DNA from: an uncultured Clostridia bacterium
GTDB lineage: Bacteria > Bacillota > Clostridia > Oscillospirales > Acutalibacteraceae
Assembly: GCA_937888485.1 (NCBI GenBank)
Contig: CALAQQ010000189.1
Location: forward strand, 1 to 15,877
Direction: 5' to 3'
Length of the DNA: 15,877 nucleotides
The position numbers were made by a program, and so were the translations under genes. A model generated the notes under the pieces. The model had not been told where the DNA came from. It did no database searches and was given only the letters and a program-made list of their open reading frames with translations. Positions 1 to 5,681 of this stretch are shown here, in pieces (the stretch's first letter is position 1; each line of letters begins with the position of its first letter).

Positions 1-13
1 GTGAGGTCGTTAT

Positions 14-66
14 CCGATAGAAACAGTCCAAATGATGCAGAGTTCATTTGAACTGTTGCTATTCGG
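14..66. repeat. Long imperfect hairpin downstream of the relaxase gene
   Basis: The arm AACAGTCCAAATGA (22-35) pairs with TCATTTGAACTGTT (44-57) at 13 of 14 positions around an 8-base loop. An outer stem CCGATAG (14-20) pairs with CTATTCGG (59-66) with one bulged base. On the plus strand it is followed by T-rich sequence ending in TTTTTT (75-81). It lies 3' of the relaxase, so it could terminate transcription or be a replication or transfer structure near an element end. The role is inferred; the structure is directly visible. Confidence 0.55.
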
Positions 67-94
67 AATTTTGCGTTTTTTACAGTTCTTGCAG

Positions 95-1309
95 TTATCT
101 TTCGTGTGAGTTGTCACGAGTTTTGTGACGTGTTTGCGGAACACTTTTCTCGGGGTGTAATATTCGTCTGATAAATTCTTTTACAATCTCGGGTGAGCGT
201 TTTAATGCCGCGATGAAATCTTTGGTCTGTTCATAAAGAGCTTCGTATCGTTTGCGCCATATGTCGCTGCCCTTTCTTGCTGATTCGAGGTCGTCTTTCA
301 AACGGGATATCTGATTTTCCTGAATGATGCTTTTCTTTGCTTGCTCTTTCAGATAAGTACATTCATCTTTTGTCATTTCAACTTTCCCGAAAAAGGTTGT
401 TTTACCTATTTCTTCTATTTCGTCAAAATTCCTTTTCATCGTTTTGCGGACTTTGGTTTTATCTTTGATGTCTTGCAAAGCAGATTCGCTTTTCTCAATC
501 TGACTTTGTAAATTTTCAAGACGTTCTGTTTCCTTCTGAACCTTGAACTGCGTAACGGTGAGATGTTCTTCCGAGCTTCCACGCTCACCACGTTCGACAT
601 CGTCATATCCTGCATTACGCATATAGTTATAAAAATCATCTTGCAGAACGCTGTAAGATTTTTTGAGAACGGGTTTACCGTTTTTCTGTAAAACGGGATT
701 GCCGTTTTCGTCGAGAGCAGGTTTTGAAATCCACTTTTTACTGCTGCTCACTTGCATGATTTTTTCTTTGACGGTGCCACGCAAGTTTTCATCCTTGCAC
801 CGTTTCAACCAAAGAATTTCTTTTTCAACAACGGGGACATAAACGACGTGCAAATGATAGTGATAAACGTCTTGTCCGAGTGCTTCCGACATCGCTTTGT
901 TTCGCTCATCGGCATGCATTACTGCGGAGATGATATACTCTTCACCGCCGACAATTTCGATTGCCGCTTTGTAAGCATCTTCATAAAATTTCTTTGCGAA
1001 TTCGTAACCGCCGTGATTGAAAAAGTATGCGGAGTTGACATCGAAAATCAGCTCACCGTATTTCTTTGCATCGGCTTTCAGACCTCGGGTTGAAATAATT
1101 TTATCTTCAACCATTTTATTAAAAATGTTTTCGTAAGTGTCGTTTGGTTTTTTATAGTGAACATTGAACGGAGTCATTTCCGTGACGATGTCGGAATTTA
1201 CATAAGACTCTTTTTCTCGTTCATTGTGTCGCTGAACATTTGCTATTTTTGTGTCAGCAAGATTAACATTTCGGGCGGTGACTCGGTCAACGCCGTCCTT
1301 TCTTGCCAT
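95..1309 (-). CDS. MOBV-family relaxase (Mob/Pre plasmid recombination protein)
   Basis: The 404-residue product is predicted to nick one DNA strand at oriT, stay covalently attached to the 5' end and pilot it into a recipient using a helper conjugation apparatus. The Mob_Pre signature is visible: an N-terminal His-Asn-x-Arg motif (residues 28-31) followed by a Tyr-x-Asn segment, and the metal-binding HYHLH (150-154) preceded by His-x-Asp-Glu (132-135). The DE-to-HxHxH gap is about ten residues longer than the compact HxDExxPHxH of MobM, as I recall for a clostridial subgroup. The C-terminal third (about 265-350) is charged, heptad-like coiled coil. I start at ATG 1309 rather than the in-frame ATG at 1351 because AGAAAGGAG lies just upstream and the family begins MARKDG. 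It is the last gene of the leftward module, and oriT lies about 70 bases upstream. Confidence 0.9.
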   Translation of the reverse strand: MARKDGVDRVTARNVNLADTKIANVQRHNEREKESYVNSDIVTEMTPFNVHYKKPNDTYENIFNKMVEDKIISTRGLKADAKKYGELIFDVNSAYFFNHGGYEFAKKFYEDAYKAAIEIVGGEEYIISAVMHADERNKAMSEALGQDVYHYHLHVVYVPVVEKEILWLKRCKDENLRGTVKEKIMQVSSSKKWISKPALDENGNPVLQKNGKPVLKKSYSVLQDDFYNYMRNAGYDDVERGERGSSEEHLTVTQFKVQKETERLENLQSQIEKSESALQDIKDKTKVRKTMKRNFDEIEEIGKTTFFGKVEMTKDECTYLKEQAKKSIIQENQISRLKDDLESARKGSDIWRKRYEALYEQTKDFIAALKRSPEIVKEFIRRILHPEKSVPQTRHKTRDNSHER

Positions 1310-1364
1310 ATATATTTTTTCTCCTTTCTGCGATTTGTGTATACACTGCAAGCCACAGGGGTTT

Positions 1365-1474
1365 CACTTCTGCGGAAGTGTAATAACCCACTATAACACT
1401 TTCATACGTACCGTCTGCAAAGTGCCGTGGGCTGTCTGCGGACAGAGGGCAGGTTTACGGCTCTTGCGAGAGCC
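1365..1474. repeat. Three mini-hairpins with identical TGCG loops
   Basis: Three perfect stem-loops carry different stems but the same four-base loop on the plus strand: CACTTC-TGCG-GAAGTG (1365-1380), CTGTC-TGCG-GACAG (1432-1445) and GGCTCT-TGCG-AGAGCC (1459-1474). Stems changed by compensation while the loop stayed constant, which suggests the folded single strand or its loop is what is recognised. The first hairpin abuts and partly overlaps the predicted oriT arm. Confidence 0.65.
1376..1401 (-). other. Predicted oriT of MOBV (pMV158/MobM) type
   Basis: On the minus strand the arms AAGTGTTATA and TATTACACTT form a 10-bp inverted repeat with one mismatch around GTGGGT. This matches the architecture of the pMV158 origin, where imperfect arms flank the nick in TAGTGTG/TTA. 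Here the minus strand reads TAGTGGG/TTA, a single change, so the predicted nick falls between 1387 and 1386. It lies about 70 bases upstream of the relaxase start, on the relaxase coding strand, as in pMV158. A weak promoter-like TTGCAG (1415-1420) and TATAGT (1390-1395), 19 bases apart, overlaps it and could link relaxase expression to relaxase binding. The nick position is inferred by analogy. Confidence 0.7.
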
Positions 1475-1597
1475 TTGACGGATTTGCTGCATACATTTAC
1501 ACCACAAATCCGTGAGCCGATGAATTTTTTCGACTAGTATTTTTCATCAGCTCTGTGACGGTTGCCTTGTCTTTTTCAACTACTGCAACCGCCACTT

Positions 1598-1638
1598 TTT
1601 CTGAAATCAATCTGTGAAATTTGTGTTGATTTCAGAAA
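1598..1638. promoter_or_regulatory. 13-bp perfect inverted repeat, possible operator
   Basis: TTTCTGAAATCAA (1598-1610) and TTGATTTCAGAAA (1626-1638) are perfect inverted copies separated by 15 bases. The right arm contains the -35 element of the plus-strand promoter at 1626-1654, so a protein bound here would block it. The neighbouring ribbon-helix-helix protein is a natural candidate binder, but that is inference. Confidence 0.45.
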
Positions 1639-1654
1639 CAACTGCTGTTATACT
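1626..1654 (+). promoter_or_regulatory. Predicted sigma-A promoter in the mobilization region
   Basis: TTGATT (1626-1631), a 17-base spacer and TATACT (1649-1654), with an extended -10 TG at 1646-1647. It points away from the relaxase, on the strand opposite all mobilization genes, towards the terminator-like hairpin at 1675-1726. The TGTTATACT core is identical to that of the promoter at 3555-3584. Confidence 0.45.
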
Positions 1655-1660
1655 TGAATT

Positions 1661-1728
1661 ACATTTTTGTGGTTGACTGTTCAGCGTCTGCGCCAACAGA
1701 CGGTTTTCTGAACAGTCGATTTTTTATT
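1661..1728 (+). ncRNA. Candidate small RNA ending in an intrinsic terminator
   Basis: Transcription from the promoter at 1626-1654 would begin near 1661 and meet a two-part hairpin. The outer stem GACTGTTCAG/CTGAACAGTC (1675-1684, 1708-1717) encloses an inner stem CGTCTG/CAGACG (1685-1690, 1697-1702), followed by a T tract at 1720-1730. That predicts a structured RNA of about 65 nt, antisense to the last few bases of the ribbon-helix-helix gene. The same hairpin read on the minus strand has no T tract after it, so it is not a terminator for the mobilization operon. No open reading frame of note lies inside. This is a structural prediction only. Confidence 0.35.
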
Positions 1729-2038
1729 TTAATCCGTTCATTATGTTTGATATCATGGATATGATTTCAATCAACTCTCCGCTGACTTGCTCACCCGATT
1801 CGATCCGTTTCAGTTCATCAAGAACCTCCGACAGTTGGTCTTTGAGTGCTTTGTAAACCCTCGGATTCGGCTGAACTGTCACATCGTGGTTCAACAGTTT
1901 TTGGATTATATATTCTTGCTTCGTCAGTCCCGAAAGTTTTACGAATGTGTTTATCATTTCGCTTTCTTCGGGTGATGCTCTAAACGATACACTGACACTT
2001 CTCCATCTTTCATAGCGGTCAAGATTTTTAACTGACAT
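1724..2038 (-). CDS. Ribbon-helix-helix plasmid mobilization (MobC-like) protein
   Basis: The product is 104 residues. After a basic start, the segment RSVSVSFRASPEE (about residues 13-25) is a beta-strand plus helix of ribbon-helix-helix DNA-binding type, followed by the SGLTKQEYIIQKLL helix typical of small mobilization proteins found next to MOBV relaxases in Clostridia. It likely binds near oriT and helps the relaxase assemble a relaxosome, and may regulate the operon. The rest is acidic and helical and could mediate contacts with the relaxase. I chose ATG 2038, preceded by AGAAAGGAAG at suitable distance; an in-frame upstream ATG at 2065 lies inside the integrase gene. The start overlaps the integrase stop by 11 bases, which implies translational coupling. 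Confidence 0.8.
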   Translation of the reverse strand: MSVKNLDRYERWRSVSVSFRASPEESEMINTFVKLSGLTKQEYIIQKLLNHDVTVQPNPRVYKALKDQLSEVLDELKRIESGEQVSGELIEIISMISNIMNGLK

Positions 2039-3125
2039 TTTTGTTTTCTTCCTTTCTGATATCATTTAATTTATCTGCCATTTCCGTCTGTGTTGTCGGG
2101 AAAAGGTGAGCATATCTGTATGTGATGTCAATACTTTCGTGTCCGACTCGGTCTGCGATTGCCACAGCAGAGAATCCCATTTCTATCAGTAGTGAAATGT
2201 GTGAATGTCTTAAATCGTGAATTCTGATTCTTTTAACTCCGGCTTCTTTTACCCCTCTGTTCATCTCGTGGTGAAGATAACTTTTTGAGATTTCAAACAT
2301 TCTGTCATCTTCATCTATTCCGTAAAGCTGACTTATGAAATCTTGTATTTCTTCTGCGAGAAAATCCGGCATTTTTATCACTCTGTTACTTTTCGGCGTT
2401 TTAGGGTCAGTGATAACATCTCTGCCATTTATCCGCTGATATGATTTTGAAATCGAAACTGTCTTTCTTTCGAAGTCAAAATCTGCAGGAGTCAGAGCTA
2501 ATAATTCTCCTTCTCGTATACCGCACCAATAAAGTATCTCAAACGCATAATATGAAATCGGTTTGCTCATCATTGCTTCTGCAAATTTTTTGTATTCATC
2601 CTGTGTCCAGAAAAGCATTTCCTTGCTTTGTGCCTTCCCCATATTACCGACCTTTGTGGCAGGGTTCTGAGATAATCCGTAGTATTTAACTGCGTGATTG
2701 AAAATTGCACTCAGCTGATTGTGAAGTGTTTTTAAGTATGTGGGAGAATACTTTTTGCCGTTTTTGTCTTTTTGATTCATCATCTCATTTTGCCAGGCGA
2801 TGATATCTTTCGGCTGGATTTCATTTATTTTGCGGTTGCCGAAGTAGGGGAGAATCTTTGTACGGATAATGTGTTCTTTGGTTTGCCATGTGTTTTCTTT
2901 CAGTCTGCTTTTCATATCTTCGGAGTAGGTTTCTATGAAGCTGCTGAAATTCATATCCAAATCGGATTGCAGTTTACTTAACTGCTCCCGTTCCCAAGCC
3001 TGAGCTTCGCGTTTTGTTGCGAAGCCTCTCTTTTGGGTTTGTTTGCGTTCTCCACGCCAGTCGGTGTAGCGGTATATAGAACGCCAAGTGTTTGTTTTAG
3101 GCTCCTTATATACTGCAAAATTAAT
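2028..3125 (-). CDS. Tyrosine recombinase (phage-type integrase), non-canonical start
   Basis: This enzyme would integrate and excise the element by site-specific strand exchange. The frame from ATT 3125 gives 365 residues: an AP2-like arm-binding domain (about 1-50, with NTWRSIYRYTDWRGERKQT and KRGFATKREAQAWERE), a SAM-like core-binding domain (about 57-160) and the catalytic domain. The catalytic residues are visible as Arg in CGIREGELL, His-x-x-Arg in RIHDLRHSH, the later His in GHESIDITYRYAH and the Tyr in that segment. No ATG, GTG or TTG exists in frame before TTG 2960, and that internal start would remove the arm-binding domain, so I favour AUU at 3125, overlapping the xis stop in ATTAA and just downstream of AAAGGAAGG. 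The alternatives are a short form from TTG 2960, or a start damaged by mutation. A GCTTCGC/GCGAAGC hairpin (3004-3025) lies in the N-terminal coding part. Confidence 0.85.
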   Translation of the reverse strand: MNFAVYKEPKTNTWRSIYRYTDWRGERKQTQKRGFATKREAQAWEREQLSKLQSDLDMNFSSFIETYSEDMKSRLKENTWQTKEHIIRTKILPYFGNRKINEIQPKDIIAWQNEMMNQKDKNGKKYSPTYLKTLHNQLSAIFNHAVKYYGLSQNPATKVGNMGKAQSKEMLFWTQDEYKKFAEAMMSKPISYYAFEILYWCGIREGELLALTPADFDFERKTVSISKSYQRINGRDVITDPKTPKSNRVIKMPDFLAEEIQDFISQLYGIDEDDRMFEISKSYLHHEMNRGVKEAGVKRIRIHDLRHSHISLLIEMGFSAVAIADRVGHESIDITYRYAHLFPTTQTEMADKLNDIRKEENKNVS

Positions 3126-3312
3126 CCTTCCTTTCTTTTGTGCCGTAGCAGGTCTTTTCCATAATATACTGTTTATTGACTCTGCCCGAAATTGTGATAT
3201 AGCCCATTGATTCGAGTTCCTTGTTAAGCTTCTGAACTATTTTATAAGCGTATGATTTTGAAACATCCAATATTTTGGCTACATCATCAACTCTAAAAAA
3301 CGAGTTGGTCAT
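3121..3312 (-). CDS. Small winged-helix/HTH excisionase-like protein
   Basis: The product is 63 residues. The segment FFRVDDVAKILDVSKSYAYK (about 5-24) is a helix-turn-helix of the excisionase/MerR-like class, followed by a basic helix and a strand-turn (GYITISGRVNKQYI) that fits a small wing. Proteins of this size directly upstream of integrases usually direct excision or regulate the integrase, which is the likely role here. I start at ATG 3312 because AAAGGAGG sits five bases upstream; an in-frame ATG at 3330 lacks this spacing. Its stop overlaps the predicted ATT start of the integrase by one base. It is transcribed leftward from the promoter at 3484-3512 with a leader of about 165 nt. 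Confidence 0.8.
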   Translation of the reverse strand: MTNSFFRVDDVAKILDVSKSYAYKIVQKLNKELESMGYITISGRVNKQYIMEKTCYGTKERKD

Positions 3313-3477
3313 TTTATCCTCCTTTCGCAACTATTTTTGCCGTTCTGCCTGAATGTCGTTTCTGCCCCCGGTTTTTCAACGACGTTTTCCCGCAACTCTT
3401 GTTTAATAACGAAGTCCTTTACGGCGTATCCCATTCAGACGGTCATTCAATTATATTAAACAAAAACGTTTAGTACA
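3313..3477 (-). promoter_or_regulatory. Structured 5' leader of the xis-int transcript
   Basis: On the minus strand the leader can form an outer stem, CTGAATG with CATTCAG (3432-3438 with 3349-3355), extended by CCGT/ACGG across an internal loop. It encloses a hairpin GTCGTT/AACGAC (3355-3360, 3378-3383). The structure ends about 20 bases before the xis ribosome binding site, and GTTGCG occurs twice (near 3327 and 3393). It may control xis translation or act as an attenuator; no known riboswitch class is recognised. Confidence 0.35.
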
Positions 3478-3580
3478 TTTCATATTATACTAAACAAATT
3501 TGCTTATGTCAAGTCAAATTAAACTGAAAGTTAAACAAATATGTTAATATTCTGTTGACAAATCTTAAACAATTATGTTA
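3456..3580. repeat. Repeated TTAAACA-type operators in the divergent switch
   Basis: Four related sites occur: TTAAACAAAAACGTTTAG (3456-3473), CTAAACAAATTTGCTTA (3490-3506), TTAAACAAATATGTTAA (3531-3547) and TTAAACAATTATGTTA (3565-3580). Each is an imperfect dyad with half-site TTAAACA/TGTTTAA. One copy fills exactly the 17-base spacer of the leftward promoter, and another lies between the -35 and -10 of the rightward promoter. They are the natural binding sites for the XRE protein encoded next door. Confidence 0.6.
3484..3512 (-). promoter_or_regulatory. Leftward promoter for xis-integrase
   Basis: On the minus strand TTGACA (3512-3507), a 17-base spacer and TATAAT (3489-3484) form a perfect consensus sigma-A promoter. 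The start site would be near 3477. The spacer is occupied by an operator-like repeat (3490-3506), so this strong promoter is probably kept silent by a repressor. Confidence 0.75.
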
Positions 3581-3584
3581 TACT
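3555..3584 (+). promoter_or_regulatory. Rightward promoter for the XRE gene and cargo
   Basis: TTGACA (3555-3560), an 18-base spacer and TATACT (3579-3584), with an extended -10 TG at 3576-3577. An operator-like repeat (3565-3580) lies between the two hexamers, which suggests autoregulation. Confidence 0.7.
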
Positions 3585-3616
3585 CATCGCATAAGAAGAA
3601 AAAGGAGCAAAAAACT

Positions 3617-4060
3617 ATGGCAACAGGAGAAAGAATCCGATTTATCCGTAATCTCAGAGGTATGACACAGAAGTGGCTCGGAACAGCTGTTGGTTTTGAT
3701 GAAAAGGCGGCTGATGTTCGTATGGCACAGTATGAAAGCGGTGTCAGAACTCCGAAAGAGAATCTGCTCAATGATATTGCAAAAGTTCTTGAAGTAGCTC
3801 CCGAAGCTTTGGATGTTCCTAACATTGAAAGCTATATCGGACTTATGCACACTCTTTTTGCATTGGAAGATATTTACGGTTTAAAGATTGATACAATCGA
3901 GGGTGAAATTTGTCTGCGACTTGATAAAAACAGAGGAGTAAGCTATCTCACAATGTTTGATAATTTCTATGCTTGGCAGCAGCAAGCAGAAAAGCTCAAG
4001 AACGGTGAAATCACCAAAGAGGAATATGACGAGTGGAGATATAACTATCCGAGAGTGTAA
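3617..4060 (+). CDS. XRE-family (Cro/CI-type) transcriptional regulator
   Basis: The product is 147 residues. An N-terminal helix-turn-helix (about 4-62) runs from GERIRFIRNLRGMTQKWLG to the AQYESGVRTPKENLL recognition and support helices and ends at LEVAPEAL. The rest (about 70-147) is a small acidic domain without a LexA-type protease motif, so induction would not be by self-cleavage. I start at ATG 3617, with AAAGGAG at 3601-3607; an upstream in-frame ATG at 3575 lies inside the promoter. It is transcribed divergently from xis-int, and TTAAACA dyads occupy both promoters, so it probably represses excision and its own operon. It is first in a rightward cargo run. Confidence 0.85.
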   Translation: MATGERIRFIRNLRGMTQKWLGTAVGFDEKAADVRMAQYESGVRTPKENLLNDIAKVLEVAPEALDVPNIESYIGLMHTLFALEDIYGLKIDTIEGEICLRLDKNRGVSYLTMFDNFYAWQQQAEKLKNGEITKEEYDEWRYNYPRV

Positions 4061-4072
4061 GGTGCTGATTAT

Positions 4073-4582
4073 ATGAATGACAAGTATAATTCAATAGGTA
4101 TATTAAGAAATATGGCATCGGTTTTCCTTACCTGCGGTGACAGTATTCTTTTGCTTTACAGAGAAAACTCGAGTGTTATTGATGATTCTTGGATCGCATC
4201 TGCGGGCGGTCATTTTGAAGAAAATGAAATTAATGATGCCAAAGCCTGTGCAATGCGTGAATTATATGAAGAACTCGGAATCACCGAAGACATGATTGAT
4301 AACCTTTCTTTGAGATATGTAACGCTTCGCAGAACAGATAAAGAAATCAGACAGAATTATTATTTCTTTGCTGAACTCAATAACGGCATAAAGATGAACC
4401 TTAAATCAAACGAAGGTCAGCTCAAATGGTTTTTGTTGGATGAAATTAATGGCTTGAAAATGCCGTTTACCGCAAAGCACGTTACGGAACATTGGCTTGA
4501 TGTCGGAAGAAACACAACCGATATTTATGGTGGTATCGCTGACGGTGAAAAGGTTGTTTTCACAGAAATGTGTGCGTTTTGA
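4073..4582 (+). CDS. NUDIX hydrolase
   Basis: NUDIX enzymes hydrolyse nucleoside diphosphates linked to another group, often as house-cleaning or mutagenic-nucleotide removal; the substrate cannot be read here. The product is 169 residues. The Nudix box covers about 43-68: GGHFEENE, then RELYEELGI with the metal-binding Glu pair. The gap between the first conserved Glu and Arg-Glu is nine residues instead of seven, which resembles a clostridial subfamily I recall (GGHFE..ELNDA..C..RELYEEL) rather than damage. QNYYFFAEL and the GQLKWFLLDEI strand fit the fold. The ribosome binding site is weak, and the start lies 12 bases after the XRE stop, so translation may depend on the upstream gene. Confidence 0.85.
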   Translation: MNDKYNSIGILRNMASVFLTCGDSILLLYRENSSVIDDSWIASAGGHFEENEINDAKACAMRELYEELGITEDMIDNLSLRYVTLRRTDKEIRQNYYFFAELNNGIKMNLKSNEGQLKWFLLDEINGLKMPFTAKHVTEHWLDVGRNTTDIYGGIADGEKVVFTEMCAF

Positions 4583-4603
4583 TATTAAAAAGGAGTTGTT
4601 TTA

Positions 4604-5209
4604 ATGATTAAAAACGTAATATTTGATTTAGGCAAAGTTTTAATCAACAACGACCCGAGCGAATATTTAAGAAAATACGGATATGATGAAGAAAAATATC
4701 AGGCTTTGCTTGATGCAATATGGACAGATTCTCTTTGGGGAGATATGGACATAGCAAAGTATGAGAGCTTCAAGGATATTATCGAAATATATGTTGAAAA
4801 GCATAAGGAATTAGAGCCTGAACTCAGAAGTTTTTTTGCTGAGGATTGGATGGAGCTTTATGTTGCATACGATGATACGGTGAAATTCTATAATGAGGTT
4901 TACGAGCAGGGTTATGACATTTATCTGCTTACAAATTTCTCAAAAGACGGATATGAATACATCAGCAACAAATTTGATTTCTTCAAAAAAGCAAAGGGTG
5001 CTGTTGTTTCGTCACATTTGAAAATTGCAAAACCCGACATGAGAATTTACAAATACCTCTTGGATACATATAATCTCAATCCCGATGAATGTATTTTTAT
5101 TGATGATTCGGTTGCAAATATCAATGCCGCAAATGAACTCGGCATACACGGAATTGTTTATACGGATATTGAGAATTTAAGAAAAGAGTTTAAAAGGATT
5201 TTGTGCTGA
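4604..5209 (+). CDS. HAD-superfamily hydrolase (YihX-like phosphatase)
   Basis: The product is 201 residues with all four HAD motifs: nucleophile Asp8 in VIFDLGKVL, Thr110 in LLTNFS, Lys143 in KIAKPDMRIYK and the acidic pair Asp167-Asp168 in CIFIDDSVANI. The second residue after the nucleophile is Gly (DLG) rather than the usual Asp, as in the YihX and haloacid dehalogenase/epoxide-hydrolase-N branches. A helical cap fills about 15-90. It is probably a small-molecule phosphatase, perhaps for sugar or nucleoside phosphates; the substrate is unknown. AAGGAG sits 8 bases before the ATG. The stop is one base from the start of the next gene, so the two are translationally coupled. Confidence 0.85.
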   Translation: MIKNVIFDLGKVLINNDPSEYLRKYGYDEEKYQALLDAIWTDSLWGDMDIAKYESFKDIIEIYVEKHKELEPELRSFFAEDWMELYVAYDDTVKFYNEVYEQGYDIYLLTNFSKDGYEYISNKFDFFKKAKGAVVSSHLKIAKPDMRIYKYLLDTYNLNPDECIFIDDSVANINAANELGIHGIVYTDIENLRKEFKRILC

Positions 5210-5210
5210 T

Positions 5211-5681
5211 ATGGAATTTATGTGGAACGATTATAACGAAACCCATTTGAAATCAATTGAAAAATTGCTTGACAAATCTGCACGAAGAAGCACCGGTATG
5301 GATGACGGATTTAAAGAATATTATGATTATTGGATAAACGAACCTGAAACAAAATACGGTGAGAATTTTTGGGTAAAGGTTATTTCAGCTGATTCAAAAA
5401 CAATCGGAATTATGGTTATCGGATATGCAGAAGATTCTTTTTTAATCAGTGAATATGTGATTGCTCCAAAAATGAGAGGTAAGGGCATAGGAACTAAAGC
5501 ACTTAAAGAACTTCTGAATGAAAGCCAAGCTATAATAGGTAAGAAAATTCATAGAGCAGAAGCGGTTATATATCCGAGCAATACTGCATCACAAAAAGCT
5601 TTTGAAAAAGCAGGTTTTAAATATTATCACACACACGAAGATGGTGATGCTATGGAGTATATTTATGAACAAAGAATTTGA
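5211..5681 (+). CDS. GNAT-family N-acetyltransferase
   Basis: The product is 156 residues with a single GNAT fold. Acetyl-CoA pyrophosphate binding is shown by the RGKGIGT loop (89-95) after the LISEYVIAPKM strand, and by the C-terminal YPSNTASQKAFEKAGF (121-136), which is typical of the family. It would transfer an acetyl group from acetyl-CoA to an amine on a small molecule or protein; nothing in the sequence defines the acceptor. The N-terminal part is unusually acidic and aromatic. It starts one base after the HAD stop, and its 3' end overlaps the next gene by 17 bases, so the block is a tight operon. Confidence 0.85.
   Translation: MEFMWNDYNETHLKSIEKLLDKSARRSTGMDDGFKEYYDYWINEPETKYGENFWVKVISADSKTIGIMVIGYAEDSFLISEYVIAPKMRGKGIGTKALKELLNESQAIIGKKIHRAEAVIYPSNTASQKAFEKAGFKYYHTHEDGDAMEYIYEQRI

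Larger units (their letters stand above)
1310..1723. other. Palindrome-rich non-coding mobilization region
   Basis: No convincing gene lies in these 414 bases. Inverted repeats are packed through them: 1365-1380, 1376-1401 (oriT-like), 1432-1445, 1459-1474, 1478-1486 with 1505-1513 (9 bp perfect), 1515-1524 with 1543-1552 (9 of 10), 1559-1565 with 1585-1591 (7 bp), 1598-1610 with 1626-1638 (13 bp perfect) and 1675-1684 with 1708-1717 (10 bp perfect). Such density between a mobilization protein and its relaxase is expected of a transfer origin. The individual pieces with a possible role are listed separately. Confidence 0.75.

Noticed and set aside
752..1093. Plus-strand open frame opposite the relaxase
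   Set aside because: A shadow of the relaxase coding strand, with no ribosome binding site and an implausible Phe/Cys-rich product.
1675..1726. Terminator of the leftward mobilization genes
   Set aside because: Read on the minus strand, the hairpin is followed by AACCACAAAAATG rather than a T tract; it fits termination only on the plus strand.
3004..3025. GCTTCGC/GCGAAGC hairpin as an att or terminator site
   Set aside because: It lies in the integrase N-terminal coding sequence with no T tract; it may be chance or affect translation, and no firm call is possible.
3456..3580. CRISPR-like array in the TTAAACA repeats
   Set aside because: Units are short, imperfect, unevenly spaced and overlap promoter elements; they fit operators, and no cas gene is present.
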